64,000 nt of DNA from Ramazzottius varieornatus (GCA_001949185.1 BDGG01000001.1:3117324-3181323); one strand, 5' to 3'; positions 36,727 to 48,887 are shown, counted from the stretch's first letter. The notes: a model not told the origin generated them from the letters alone. Numbers and translations are program-made.

Positions 36727-38233
36727 ATGGCTTCACCTAAGTTAGAGACAGCTGCTGAGATCAGCAAGGAGCTGATGGACTCTGCCATCTCTGCAGTAAA
36801 AGATTCAGGAATCAGCAAGAGATCTGCTGCACGGTACTTTGGCGTAGCGTGCACAACGCTGGTACGACGTCTTCAAATTCCCCATGCTCAAAGACGCGGT
36901 GGTCCAACAAAGTTTCCTTCACGAGTGGAAAAAGAGCTGTCTGAACTACTTGAGGCTTGCTGCGCTATCGGGATTCCCCTAAATCGCTACCACTGTTACC
37001 AGTTGTTCTCCCAAATTGCAGTTGAGTTGGGTGAGTTAGGGTGTGCATCACAGATTGAGTCGGTATTTTGGGTAATTTTTCTCAAGCGTTTTCAGGGCTG
37101 AAGAATACGACCTGTAACGCCAATTCATTCCGGAACTTATTTGGTCTTTGTGCTTGCAGAATGTGATATTTGTGGACGGTCACTTCAGCCACATAAATAA
37201 CCTGCTGCTCGTCCGATACTGTCGCGAATTCTTCGACGAGACGGGGACACAAGTGGAGGTGTTCTGTTTCTCAGCTGGCCAAACATGTCGTCTGCAGCCA
37301 TTCGATATCTCATCTTTTGGTCCAATAAAGAAAAAGTGGGCCGATTATCTTCGAGATCGTCGTGCGAAAGGCGGAATGGTGCGTAGGGAATCCCTATTTT
37401 ACCAAATGACTTGTTTGTACAAGTTCTGGCTTTTGCTTGATAATGTTAATCTCCGCCAGGTCACAAAAGATAACTTCCTTTCTCACCTCGTTATGTTGTG
37501 GTTCAAAACAGAAGGTGGCCCGAAAGATTGCCCCGCGTTCAACGTAGGACCAACACTGCAGTCTGGTTTTGCACGTTGTGGCCTGTTTCCCTTCAGTCCG
37601 GAGACCATTAGAGGCACCGTCAAACTTTTCTACGACCCGACTGTAAATGCAAGCGGAATCCGCCAAATTGAGCCAGGCCAAGATCACGAAGAACTGTTCG
37701 AGCTTCTGCGCAGACGATACGGCATCACGTCCGATATTCATCATGAAGAAGTAAGGGACTGTGTCGAGAATGTTCAAAAAGGCACTACTTCCGGTAAGGT
37801 GCTTGCGGGTGCACTGGCGAAGTCGTTGATGGATGACGCCCCGAAGAAGCGAAAGCAAAAGAACACCATGCTCAATCTAACATCTGGAGCTATGGTGACG
37901 TCAGACGAAATCGTGAAAACGGCAGAAATGATTCAAGCTGAGAATCTAGGAAAGAAAGCAGCACTGAAGGCGACGAACGCAGCAGAGAAAGCGGGAAGAC
38001 AAGCAGGGGAAAAAGTCGCTTCGAAAGCAGCGGAAAAGGCGGCTACCAGGGCTGCGAAGGCAGCAGAAAAGGAAGCAGAGAAAGCTGCAAAAGCAGCGGA
38101 AAGAACAGCCAAAGCAGTGAAAAAGGCCGCGGTCAAGGCTGTGAAGGCGGTGGCGAAGGCTGCCGCAAAACTCTCCGCAAGAGATGCCAAAGCAGAGTCA
38201 GCAAGCGAAAGGCTGCAGAGCCTGCATCGATGA
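36727..38233 (+). pseudogene. Pogo/Tigger-like transposase, internally deleted, with Lys/Ala-rich tail
   Basis: The first segment (36727-~37030) has a psq-type helix-turn-helix (AVKDSGISKRSAARYFGV, TTLVRRLQ). The second (~37160-38233) restarts in the catalytic core with VIFVDGHFSHINN (second Asp) and LQPFDISSFGPIKKKW (third Asp). The region with the first catalytic Asp (the usual NADETG-like motif) is missing. The join between the segments is not clear, so the element is probably inactive. The last ~100 residues are almost entirely Lys, Ala and Glu repeats (EKAAKAAERTAKAVKKAA), like a histone H1 tail or coiled helix. That is not a usual transposase ending. Confidence 0.75.
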
Positions 38234-39269
38234 TCAGTTTTTCGTCGAAGAGGTTCAAGCAAGCTTCAAGCAGTGAAGATCCTCCGAACTTTTCTTTTAT
38301 TTCGGATATCACCGCAACGGAATCCGTCTTAAACTGATCAGGCCTTTTTGACTGTGGAAAAAATTTCTATTGAGCTGTATCATACGTAGGGGATTTCCTA
38401 ATAATTTCACCTCTGAAAATCCCGTGTTGGTTAAATGGTATGAAGTTTTGGTTGGACAAGTAATCGTAGTGCCGTAGTGCGTAATAGAATACAAGTAAAG
38501 TAAGCTCGACCATGCGCGAAATGAAACTGGGAAATTATACCGCAGTTCATCAATACCGTACCCCGGACTGCGGTCTGTTTGCGGTACAAAAGCCTATGCT
38601 TCACGTGCTGCCATCGCATACCGCAAAGTATGACCGATACGTTGCGCAAAATCTGCTATGACCACTACGTTGCGTTTACCTTGTACAGAAATCACTGCTT
38701 CCCAGTTGCAAGTAAGTGCAGGGAATACAAGATGCTGAACAGGCCTATGGGCAGTCTGACCAGTGCCCTCACAGTCCTGGTTTTACAGGGTAGCATATTA
38801 CGTCATGTCATATGACAAGCACCGTTCCGTTAACTCTCTCTGACCTGACTCATGCATGTTGATTAGTGTGTCATCTAACTCACTTGCTGTCAGTCCTGTG
38901 TGACGTTTTGTTGGAGCTTGGCAGGCTAAGTTGTGAACTGGAACAAGTTCAAAACTATTTTTGTCAATTTTGTGGGAGGTGTGGTTCTATTCCCGGCTTT
39001 ATCTCTGATCACCAATACTCATCCAAGTTCTGCTCCAGATGCAACTCGCCTCAGGTGTAGACTTCTTCGTGTATATGCTGGGACGCTAGATGACAAGCGG
39101 AACTGCCGCGGATTCAAGGATTACCGTCTGCATATAGTCGTTGAACATTCCTGCGGTTTACAAGGTATCGTCTACAAGGCCATGTATCTCTGCGTCTCGT
39201 GTTTAGACTGATCACTTGATTGTGAATATGATTGTTTCATAATTCATTGGTTTGTTAGATTGAACGAAC
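38234..39269. other. Intergenic upstream of MCT copy 2
   Basis: No coding exon recognised. It includes the MCT promoter side and possible remains of the preceding transposon. Confidence 0.45.
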
Positions 39270-42200
39270 ATGGCTCGAGGGAAGTTCGAGCCTAACCGCG
39301 ATGATCCCGCGCCTGGATCCCTGAATGGTAGAGGAGTTCTAACGAAACAAGAAGAAGCTCATGAGCTCACGCCGCTGCAAAATGCTACCGTTCGTAAGTA
39401 ACACCCCTTACATTCCATATCGCATATCTGTTATCTTCAGTAATATTCCCGATTTCGCAATAGTAAATTCTAGTCTGGCCGGTTGTCACACAAACTCGGC
39501 CGAATTTAAACCTCACGCAACCTCGGAGGAGTAAAAGCGCGATATCCGATGAAGGGCTTTTCTTTGAGCGTATATATTTCATTGACTTCGGCATTTAAAT
39601 TAAATCTGATCATTGTTTTTTGGAGAGGATGCTCATTGTCATTCAAAAAGCCTTTGTCCGTAGACTTCATAGAATTCCTTAGGGCATTCTCGCTTTTTGT
39701 CATACAGTTTCGTGCAGCGAGACAACTTCCATGAAGCGCAAAGTCTGCTTAGTCGATAGGAAGAATCTTACAGATTTTAACCAACGATTCGGTGTCCGCT
39801 GAGTGATCATCTTCAGGGGATGATGTAGGGCACGGATTCGTTTATCACACGGTACACTTTAAGTCCCCGATCAATATTGAGTTTTTAAGGATTCAGAATA
39901 GTCTCTTTCGATCTTTGAAAGGGAGGCGGAATTTCGATGAGAAGCGAAGCAAGATGACGACATCGAAATGAGCGCGCCATTAATGGCTCCCCTCTTTTGA
40001 AACCGTCCCTGCAATCTTTTGCCCGCATGTCTGTCTGCAATCCCTCTAATCAGAATGCTATTGGTTCGAATGTTCAATGCTTTCAATTGCCTATCTTGAA
40101 TTATGTAACGAGATTTAATGCCCTTCTTACATTATCTTCGCTTGGAGCTTCCACAGAGCCGCATAGCAAATAGCTTTAGTGTGAAGTCAGCATCCAAATG
40201 CGTATGGTGATCATGTGATTCTGGAGACGCGATCTGTTTGAGTTGCCTGTATAAATAGACGGGCAACGCTGTCGGAGTTCGTGGAGCACCACGACAAAGT
40301 AAAGTTGATCCCGCGCTCTCTTTCCCCCGGAGCTGTGAGGAAGAAAAAGAGGGAATACAACATGGTTATAAAGCCATCACTCCCTCCATTGTTCCCTCTT
40401 TTGACGTTGGCGGCCTCGTCAATCTCGATGAATGAGCTGAAAAGATTATAGGGTAGTCGAACAGGGCACTTTGTCCCGCTGGACGAGTTCAAAGCTCGTT
40501 CGCCAAGTTGAACTGTATCGGCAATTAGAATCACAGACTAAAACGCGAATATCTTTTGACTTCCATAGTAAAACGCTCGCAGGTTTGATTTTCAATTGTT
40601 TTTTTGTGTTTCCAGAGGACGTCAAAGTTGTTCCTAAAGCACCTGACAGCGGATATGGATGGGTAAAGAAAGCTCCCTCGAAATTCGTGAAATTTACATT
40701 TGTAGTTTGAGTCGTGTTGGGACGTCAGCTAATAATTCTCCCCCGATCGTTAGCTCAAGTGGTTCAGGTTTTCATCGTTATTGGGTAAGAGCGTGTGCTA
40801 CTTGAGTGGAACGATCTGACTAAATTCATTTGCCGACGTCCCAGACTCCCAGTTGCTGGCCATTTTTAAGTTTACGTCTAGATTGTTTTTTACGAGGATG
40901 AATTTTTCGGTAAAGGGAAAAGAGGGGAAGAATCGGGTCCTCATAATTGTTGGTTTTAATTTAGTCTCCTTTTTTCAATTTTTGTTGCTGTCTTCTTTTG
41001 AAGGAAAAGTTATTTGTTTCAATAGAATTTTCTCCTCTTGTTTTGCAGGTTATTGTTGTCGCTTCCTTTTTTTGCAACTTCATCGTGGACGGTGTGGCGT
41101 ACTCGGGCTCGCAGTATATCGTGGCGTGGTCCGACGCGTTTCCGGATGCCGCCAAGTCCACAGTCTCGCTCACGATATCATTACTCAACGGCGTTTATTT
41201 ACTCATGGGTAAGACTTGTCGTCACAGGAGGTTGAGAACCGTCAATCAAAGTCAATTCCGCTAAAGTAGCGCTAGTGGAAGTTAGCTCTTCTGCTTTGCA
41301 GGACCCGTTTCCAGTGCACTGACAAATGCATTCGGCTTCCGCGTAGTCATTTTCTCCGGAGCACTCATTACCTGTATGGCCTTCATCATCAGTCTATTCG
41401 CCCGGAGCATTACCTACCTAATTCTGTCGTTCGGAGTTCTGGGAGGTACAGCTGACAGAAATCAAAACCTGTATCAAAAAGTTGTAGGATTGTAGGCAAA
41501 TACAAAGGACAAGATCGTTATTTCTAGCCAGTGACATTGAAAACGTGCGCCATTTGGCGAAATAATCCTGTCAGACTTCTTTGCCGTATTCCAGTACGGA
41601 GTGAAGCGCCGAAAATCCATAAAGGAACTTTTCCATCGGAGGAACGACAATTTTTGTGAAAGGAGGATGTTGAAAAACAAAAGAACATCAATGATATAAA
41701 TTTACAAATGATAACGAAGAGTGCTACATGTATAGAAGTCCTTTGTCTGTTTTCTTCAGGCATCGGTTTCGGGTTGATCTACTCTCCTTCCATTCTCTGT
41801 GTGTGCTACTACTTTGACAAGAAACGCGCTATGGCGGTGGGTATCTCGGTGTGCGGATCCGGAGTGGGAGCTTTCGTCTTCCCACCACTCATTCAGATGG
41901 TGCTGGACGAGTACGGGTGGCAAGGGTCGATGTTGATTCTGGCCGGCTTAGTCCTCCAGGTTTGTATTGCTGGTTCCTTGATGAGAACACTGGCTGTCGA
42001 CGTGGTTGAAGAAGTCAAGGTGGTGGGAGATCTGGAGAGAGCAGCTGTCACCGGAGACCTGAAGGGAGGCAGTCGCGTCAGAAGTTCTTCCGGTGCGTCC
42101 ACAAAAGGCATGGATTTGGTCTCTTCCAGGAAGTACTCTTCGCAGCATGGCATCGATATCCAGACTCTAGAACACGGTGCGTTTGAGTTTTGCTCAAGAG

Positions 42201-43401
42201 TAACTCCAAATGTAAAACTGGCACATCTGCGAACGGAGCGACAAGATCTTGTGGCGCAAGCTTTTAGCCAATAACACCGTAAACGAGCGCCACTTGTGAA
42301 AATCAGTATTCTAGCTTTTTGTGTAATTCAGGTCGCGTTACGCACGATATTCGCTCAGGACCGGTCAAACTCCACTCTTCGCAGCCTGACATCAACGACC
42401 CAATGATGGTTCCCGGTGTCCACCGAAGTCATGAAGTGGCGGCTCCGCTGGAACGCAAAGACGTCCACGTTCAAGGTAGCTTGAAGCATCTGAACCGGCA
42501 GGAGAGTGAACAAGTGGAAGTGGAGCAGTTCCGAAAGGACAGTCTCACTCGACGACAGCAACACGCCGCCGCTTCCGGGGTTCCTCCCAAGAAGGGTTGG
42601 CTGCCACCGCAACTCCGCCAGGCTCTGGTTGAGATGGCCGACTTCCGCATCTACGGCAACCTCGTGTTTCTCATCTTTAGCTTAGCTAGCTTTCTAGGCA
42701 TGATTGCCTTCTATATTCCCTTTGCATTTGTACCCGACCACGCTATCAGACAGTTCGGGATTGATAAGGGTACCTCGGCTCTGTTGATTTCCGGTATCGG
42801 CTTGACGAACATTCTTGGACGTATCTTCTGGGGATGGTTGGCCGATCGACCACGCATGGATCCTCTGGTCATCCATAACTGCTGTATCTTTGTTGTCGGT
42901 ATCGTAGTGGGTTTCCTTCCACTTTGCGCAGACTACAATTCGCTGATGGGTATTTGCCTACTTTTCGGCTTCTTCGTCTGTAAGTGTCGACCCTTTTCAT
43001 GTAGCATCTAGCGAAATACGCTGACGGTGGTGTTGTCATTTTAGCTCCGTTCATTTCCCTCTTGTCCATCATTTTGACCAGTCGCATTGGTTTGGAACAG
43101 CTTCCCAGTGCTTTTGGACAGTCGCAACTGGTTCGCGGTATCGCTTCAATGGTCGGCGCACCTATTGGAGGTGAGTTGGAGCAGTCTCCTTCGTCGATGA
43201 AACTTTGACGAGATTCGAGGTGAGGTTTCCATCTTTTCAGGTGCACTGTACGGAGCTTTCGGGGACTACACGGTTACTTTCTGGGCCAGTGCGGTTGCAC
43301 TGATAGCTGCGTCTGTCATCGCTTCGCTGATATTGGTGCTGTCCTTCCTTACCCGTAGACGACAGGGCTCGGGGAAGATCCGCGCTAATGCTGTCGCCTA
43401 G
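39270..43401 (+). CDS. Monocarboxylate transporter-like protein, SLC16 family (copy 2)
   Basis: Eight exons total 608 residues: 39270-39393, 40616-40662, 41049-41208, 41302-41445, 41760-42176, 42332-42979, 43045-43170 and 43241-43401. Entry motif VPKAPDSGYGW precedes TM1 (VVASFFCNFIVDGVAYSG). There are twelve TM segments in a 6+6 layout, with a large loop (LERKDVHVQGSLKHLNRQE) and then GIGLTNILGRIFWGWLADRP. Exons 2, 3, 4 and 7 are exactly 47, 160, 144 and 126 nt, identical to the corresponding exons of the copy at 21667-24339. The introns sit at the same codons. The two are paralogues from a duplication, now in opposite orientation. Transport substrate unknown. The N-terminal 41 residues differ completely from copy 1. 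Confidence 0.92.
41493..41588. mobile_element. Palindromic GTGGCGCAC element, copy 7 (MCT copy 2, intron 4)
   Basis: Right arm GAAAACGTGCGCCATTTGGC is kept, with TGTCAGACTTCTTTGCCG at the end. The left core is mostly lost but ACAAGATCGTTATTTC remains. Confidence 0.75.
42218..42322. mobile_element. Palindromic GTGGCGCAC element, copy 8 (MCT copy 2, intron 5)
   Basis: CTTGTGGCGCAAGCTTTTAG, CCAATAACACCG, GAGCGCCACTTGTGAAAA. It occupies about two thirds of the 155-base intron. Confidence 0.88.
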
Positions 43402-44299
43402 AAGGTGATGCGCAATATCGAAGTTGAATTCTGGAACTTCCTTTTACTTTGTTACAAGTTCGTCCTTAGCTATTACTTTATCCGCACTTCTTCTACGTTA
43501 CTGAAAACTGTCTTACTCACGAGAATACTAACGGAGACTACTTAAGTTTCGTTTTAGCTCTTGAGGATACTCGGGTTTGCATCTGATGCGTGGTTACACA
43601 GTGAACGGCAAGTTCGCCGTCGCATTTTGCCCTGCTCTTGTAGAGACGCGTGATTTGAGATTGTTGTTTTCTCCTAAATTATTTGATTGCTACCGTTAAA
43701 TGACTCTGATTACTGCTCCTCAACTTTCCCATAAAACAAAACCTTGCGGATCGAGTGTTGCGTCAACCAAGACAGCGGTCTCCTAACTTAACGACGAGTA
43801 AAAGGTGCTTTATTACGAGCGTACGCAAACACAGCACGTTCTCGGGCTTGCTGTACAAGCACAGCGTTACACATACCGACACAAGACAATTTCTTCGGCT
43901 CCAGGAATTGGTCATTCGCGTTTCTTCTCGATACTTTGTGGGAGCTAAGAGTCTCAGCTACCACAAAAAAGCATTGGTTCCTTGATCGGCGAGTGACATG
44001 GTTTGAATGGTGCCTCGTCAGTATGGAGAACGAGATGAGGAAGTCGTATTTTGTAAGGTCGCGCAGATCAAAGGCCGAAATGGTTCTCCAATGGGTACTG
44101 TAGATCGGCAAGTCCCATTGAACGGGAGTTGCGTTTCCACATGGTGGATCTCCGGAGTTCGAGGTTTCAAGTCCTGGCTGTTAAATTAATCTCGTGCAGT
44201 GCAGCGGCGGTGAAAATGAGTGTCACAACACGTGCCACGAAAGTTGGAGCAAAAACGCGGATTCTGACCACTTTCCATGATTGAAACTGCACGGAATTT
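43402..44299. other. MCT copy 2 3' flank to 5S rRNA gene
   Basis: Presumed 3' UTR then spacer. No coding exon was recognised. Confidence 0.5.
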
Positions 44300-44420
44300 G
44301 CCTGCGACCGTACCACGTTGAATGCTCCCGATCCCGTTCGATCTCGAAAGATAAGCTACGTCAAGCCAGGTTTATAGTACTCAAATGGGTGACCGCTTGG
44401 GAACACTAGGTGTTGCAGGC
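44300..44420 (+). rRNA. 5S ribosomal RNA gene
   Basis: 121 nt matching the eukaryotic 5S consensus from end to end. The 5' strand is GCCTGCGACCGTACCACGTT and the closing 3' strand GTTGCAGGC pairs with GCCTGCGAC to form helix I. Internal promoter landmarks of RNA polymerase III are present: GATAAGCTACGTCAAGCC (A-box region) and AAATGGGTGACCGCTTGGG (box C). A TTCTTTT stretch directly after 44422 is a good Pol III terminator. This is a lone copy, not a tandem array, and no second copy was seen in the window. It could be functional, or a dispersed copy associated with the adjacent repeats. Confidence 0.92.
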
Positions 44421-44424
44421 GTTC

Positions 44425-44428
44425 TTTT
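44425..44428 (+). terminator. Pol III T-run after the 5S rRNA gene
   Basis: Four T immediately downstream of the 5S 3' end. Confidence 0.7.
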
Positions 44429-44587
44429 GCCGCTCGATGGTAGACTTGTATCGGAGTTGTTGCATACCAACAGAGTCCATATACTCTCCATAGACCCCCA
44501 GCGTCGACTGCAAGAAGTGCCAACAACGGCAAACCGAATCAGCTGTTTGGGAAACTTCTAGCTCGGCTGAGCGAACACCCGGAAACG

Positions 44588-44846
44588 CCCGAGCTCTGAT
44601 TGGTTCAGGTCCGTGCACTCGTCCGCCCATTAGCTACAGGATGGTGCACGACGGTTTTCGTACTACACACTAAGACGCGACAAGTACATGCAGCCCTAGG
44701 GTGCTCGCTTGCCATTTATGAGCAGAAACGAGTGCGTTGGTGTTCATGTCGTTTGGTCCATTCGGCTTTAAGATTATGTTTCCACACTTGTGATATCGCC
44801 GTTCTGTACAGCTGGAGGACTATGGAGAGTATATGGACTCTGGTAC
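44588..44846 (+). repeat. Left arm of a ~260-bp inverted repeat flanking the hAT transposase
   Basis: Near-identical, in opposite orientation, to 48819-49826 after removing the 742-bp insertion in that copy. Landmarks: GTCCGTGCACTCGTCCGCCC at the outer side, CTATGGAGAGTATATGGACT at the inner side. A shorter inverted match (GAGTCCATATACTCTCCATA) also lies outside this arm at 44471-44490, so the left end can fold back on itself. Confidence 0.9.
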
Positions 44847-46655
44847 AAGCCGGGTCGTGTATGGTAGTTATGTTCTAATATGGGTTAATGAGATCCAACA
44901 TAATACAAATAAATATCAGCCGTCCACCAAAGTTCTAATAAGTGACCACTACTATAGTAAAACGTCTACCTGATTTAATAAAATATTACTATAGTAGGAC
45001 TTTCGGGGGTTTGTTATTAAAACATATTTTGATATCGGAGAGCTTGACGGAAGAACTGAAGATTCAGAATCACAACCATCAGAACAGCAGAAATACTGCT
45101 AATTATTCGATCGCAACATCTCAAGTATTTAATCGTCAAGATCGGGCAAGTATTCTGAACTTCGGAGATAGAGAATTTTTCTTTCGAGATTGTGACCAGC
45201 CAGTCTGTTTCCCTTTCCCATGGTTGCAGCCGATGCGGCAGAGAAGACTCTTTCGGGCGCACTCGAAGCACGGGGAATGGCCAGGATGTCCAAAGCGAGA
45301 CGACCCAATAAAGGAAACTTATCCGTATTCTGTATCCAGAAGACTTCCGGGTCGTCATCAACGTTGTCTTCGGAGCCGACAGGAAGGTTTATGTAGGTCT
45401 GAACTTCCAAGTAAAATGGGGATTTTTGTTGCGTGAAGTCTGAACTTTCATCGATGAAGAAATCCAAGTCGTCATCGCCATCAGGATTACTGTTCACGTT
45501 CAGTGCAGTCGATTCTGGCAATGTTTCTGAAAAACAGCAAAGTGTTATTTTTTCAGCCTCGTAAAAACGGTAAATCATATAACATGTAACCAGGATGTGT
45601 TTACCTTGCGTGGGTTCCACATACCACTGAATATTTTTTCAACGAAAGCCATCTCGAAGCAAGCCTAGACAGTCGCTGTGGCAATGTGAGTCGCAGTTTC
45701 CTATGGAGAAATGTGCTCGCAATGTAGACAGCATCGAACTTTGGGTTGCGATCATCTATCACGTATCCCGGCATGCGCGATAGCTCGGAATCAATGGCAA
45801 GAATGACCTAAGCGAAACACACGAACACTGTACACCATCATAACTAAGATAGATTTCAACTGTTGTCCCTAGTAAGATTTCTCGTAGCAAAGTGTTTGCC
45901 GAGAATCTGAAAGCTCAAAGTGAAGTACCACAGCACATCTTGTTCTTAGTCTCAGTTGTGGCTAAGTACCTCATCGAATGGGTTCTCAATATGGAAGCTT
46001 GGAAAGTCCAGCTTGAGAAGTGCATCGCGAACTGATTCCAGATGCCTGACTAGTCCGTGCAGATAAAAGGGAACCCGGTGGATGGTCGCTTCCTTATCTG
46101 CGCTGAGTTTGTCCGTAACCTGCGAAATACTGAATATATACGACATCGAACCGAAAATTTCTGAATTAATCAGAAAATGTAAAGGGATAGCTCAGAGACG
46201 TGCTTACCGTATTAAACTTCTCCAGTGGACGTATTATGAACTTGATGATGAGCCATTCACCAGGAGTTAGACCAGGGATCTTCAAGTGACGAGCCATAAT
46301 CTCTTTCACGGGTTCTCGAACTTCATCGAGTCGTCGCATTAAGAGCATAGTGGAGTTACATCGGGTTGAGATATCTGCGATCAAGGTTAGTCCGGTAGCC
46401 TTCAGAAATTCACCCGTAGCTACCTGAGACATTCGGAAAGTCTTGACTATAATTCTGGCTTTCTTGATGATCGGCTCCAGCTTGTCATCCTTCTCGAATA
46501 CTCGAACCGCGGTCTGTAGCCGATGGATGGTACAACTGTGACGCTTGATTCTGCAACAGAAAAGATTTCTCATGATGTGCGGTTGACCCTGATACTTGCA
46601 AAGCAGAAATTATTTATATTCCTTATGAACGTAATGTGGGAGCTAAGTAAACGAA

Positions 46656-46744
46656 CGGCAAACAAAACCGTTTTCCATTGTCGCGCAGTTATTGCCTGAA
46701 AGCGTGCGCCACTCGAAAAACCATCTTGTCACTCTGTTTTCCTA
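46656..46744. mobile_element. Palindromic GTGGCGCAC element, copy 9 (inside hAT remnant)
   Basis: TTGTCGCGCAGTTATTGCC then GAAAGCGTGCGCCACTCG; outer GGCAAACAAAAC and CTTGTCACTCTGTTTTCC. Confidence 0.75.
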
Positions 46745-47254
46745 GGAAATGTATACATATAAGGCACTGTAAACTTACCTTCCGTTAAACTCGGTATCGC
46801 ATTCATCCTCGAACCTCATGTACTCATTAACCTCTTCCTGGGTGTTCGCGTCTTCCGTTTCAGCCGAAACTACACTTGGCTGTGCTTCTTCCTAGTCTTA
46901 CTCGTCAAGATTTACCGGAATGTTTGACTGAACGAGGGCTTTGAGAGCGGCCACCATGTTTGAACCGTTGTCTGTCACTACGGCGGATATCGTATATGGA
47001 GGAATCTCCCACTCAGTCAGAATCTCCATCGTAAGCTTGAATAAACGAACAGCAGTGTGTGGACTCGGAAAAGTGCGACAGGCCAGGGTCATTCTTCGCA
47101 TCGTCTTCGTGAGGGGATCATATATCCGCGCCGTTACCGCCAGCTTCGACTCAGACATACCGCGTTTAGTCCAGATGTCTGTAAATAATAACGGCAAACA
47201 TTGGTTGCAGTCATAATAGTATCCGCTCAAGATTACAATTAGTTGTAATGTCAG

Positions 47255-47336
47255 TAAGCAACTTGGACAACATCACTTTTCCAGCTGGCGCATACTTTCA
47301 GCCAACAAAACCGAAACGTGCGCCACTTGTGACAAC
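47255..47336. mobile_element. Palindromic GTGGCGCAC element, copy 10 (inside hAT remnant)
   Basis: TTCCAGCTGGCGCATACTTT, CAGCCAACAAAACCGAAA, CGTGCGCCACTTGTGACAA. Well-preserved hairpin. Confidence 0.88.
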
Positions 47337-47344
47337 AGGTAATG

Positions 47345-47441
47345 TCACCAAGTCTACTCGTCCAAGTGGCGCAGACTTTCAGCAAATAACAACAGGAACA
47401 TTCGCCACTTAAAGGAATAGTCTTGCAAATTTCGTTTGCCG
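47345..47441. mobile_element. Palindromic GTGGCGCAC element, copy 11 (tandem to copy 10)
   Basis: CGTCCAAGTGGCGCAGACTT, CAGCAAATAACAACAGGAA, CATTCGCCACTTAAAGG, ending TTTCGTTTGCCG. Same orientation as copy 10 and only ~9 bases away. Confidence 0.88.
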
Positions 47442-48887
47442 CCGTGGTGATTCCGATTCACCTGTAGAGAGAGATATCTTTGTGGTACGACGAAGCACTG
47501 CCTTCATGTTAACAAGCTTCTGCTCATAGACCTTATCCATTTCCGTATTCAGGACTTTCCTTCCAAACGCAGGGGAACGAGGATCATGCTTCACGAAAGC
47601 ACGTTGGGTAGCCGGATTCGCGCATAAGGATGGAGTCGCCGTTGTGCGTAAAATCCGCAAGGCCCTTTCGCGCAACATCATTCGATATCTACAGTCAAAA
47701 CGCAGAATATGTAGCCTAAAGCAGATCGACGGAGAGAGCAAACAGAAACAGGAACAAGCAACAGCAGAAGCTGACTTACCTCATACGGGTTTGATGATTC
47801 AAGCTTCAGCTTGGACTGGATCATGGCAATGCCTGTGGCTGAGTTGTCCTACTTCTTCTTCTTGAGGTCTTTCTCTTCGTACTTTGCGAATGCGTCGGGA
47901 TGACGGTTTTTCAGATGGGACACAGCGTTTCCGGTTTTGCCAGCTGGCTTCACTCCATGTTTACAGGCTTTACACGTTGACGCACCCGTCACAGCATCCT
48001 CCGTGTAGTGCCGCCATACTGAAGAAGCTTTCTTTGGACCACCGGGTAGTTTACGCTTTTGGGAAAATCGACCGGAAGACGATGTCGAAGGCGGTAGAGA
48101 CGAGTCATCTTCGGAGTCTGAACTGTCGTCGTTTTCCGCAATGTCGATTACTGGTGGGCTTGCTACTCTTGCAGCTCCTACAGGAACTTTCCCTCTTTCC
48201 GGTGGTAGCTTCTTCCTCGCGATCTTTGTGGGCTTTGTCCGCGACGGTGGCCCATGACTCTCTGACAAACTGGCAGTTCTTTCCAAATAGGGGAAAGGCC
48301 AGGCAAGCAACCTGTAGAAGGCAGTATTCCAGTAGCAACTACTGTGGTACAGCTTGCACCCTGCACCTGCACACTGTAACATGTCCGGTTGAAGTGTCAG
48401 ACTGTATGCAGGTGCACGATGTTCAAGGGTATTTATTTTGCAGTAGCCCTACTGTGCTGCTGTAGAGGCATTATTATGGTGTGGCGCACTGTATATAAGG
48501 CGTGGTCGCACATCGAGAAACCAACGCACAAGCATCAGAACTCAGCAAATCAACCAGTTTTTCGAATCAGCGGTAGCGTTACCCGTATTAAAATATATTT
48601 TACTATAGATAAGGGACAAATTAATTACAATAAAATATCGCACTTCCGGTTTCAAGCTTCTAAAATATGAATAATAGAATGCGGAGCCCAATTTCGTTTA
48701 CTACATACTACTAAATATAGCAGATGCTCAAATCATCTATTATCATCTACTTCAATAAAATATCGCTATGATAGAACATCACTAGTATATGGTATTATTT
48801 GGTATCGAACGTTTCTTGGTATCAGAGCCCATATACTCTCCATAGTCCTCCAGCTGTACAGAACGGCGATATCACAAGTGTGGAAAC

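Larger units (their letters stand above)
45129..48382 (-). pseudogene. hAT transposase with BED zinc finger, decayed
   Basis: Minus strand, 5' to 3'. A BED zinc finger is at 47849-48382 (SSVWRHYTEDAVTGASTCKA, then HLKNRHP). Next come helical segments (47463-47741) and the first catalytic block (~46910-47190; AVVTDNGSNMVAALKALV). A later block is at 46166-46573 (STRCNSTMLLMRRL). The C-terminal dimerisation domain is at 45129-45400 (LDILAIPRASSAPERVFSAA). Two in-frame stops follow VNLDE near 46900-46917. The normally conserved Trp of the TRW motif is Cys. Three copies of the palindromic repeat lie between the blocks, possibly in former introns. Inactive remnant. Confidence 0.85.

Noticed and set aside
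44600-44878. 92-residue open frame repeated at 49627-49815 (minus)
   Set aside because: Its duplication is explained by the inverted-repeat arms. It has no domain or start context and is not treated as a gene.
48470-48505. Possible 15th palindromic element (GTGTGGCGCACTGTATATAA)
   Set aside because: Only one short arm is present and no partner or outer ends were found. Too little to call.
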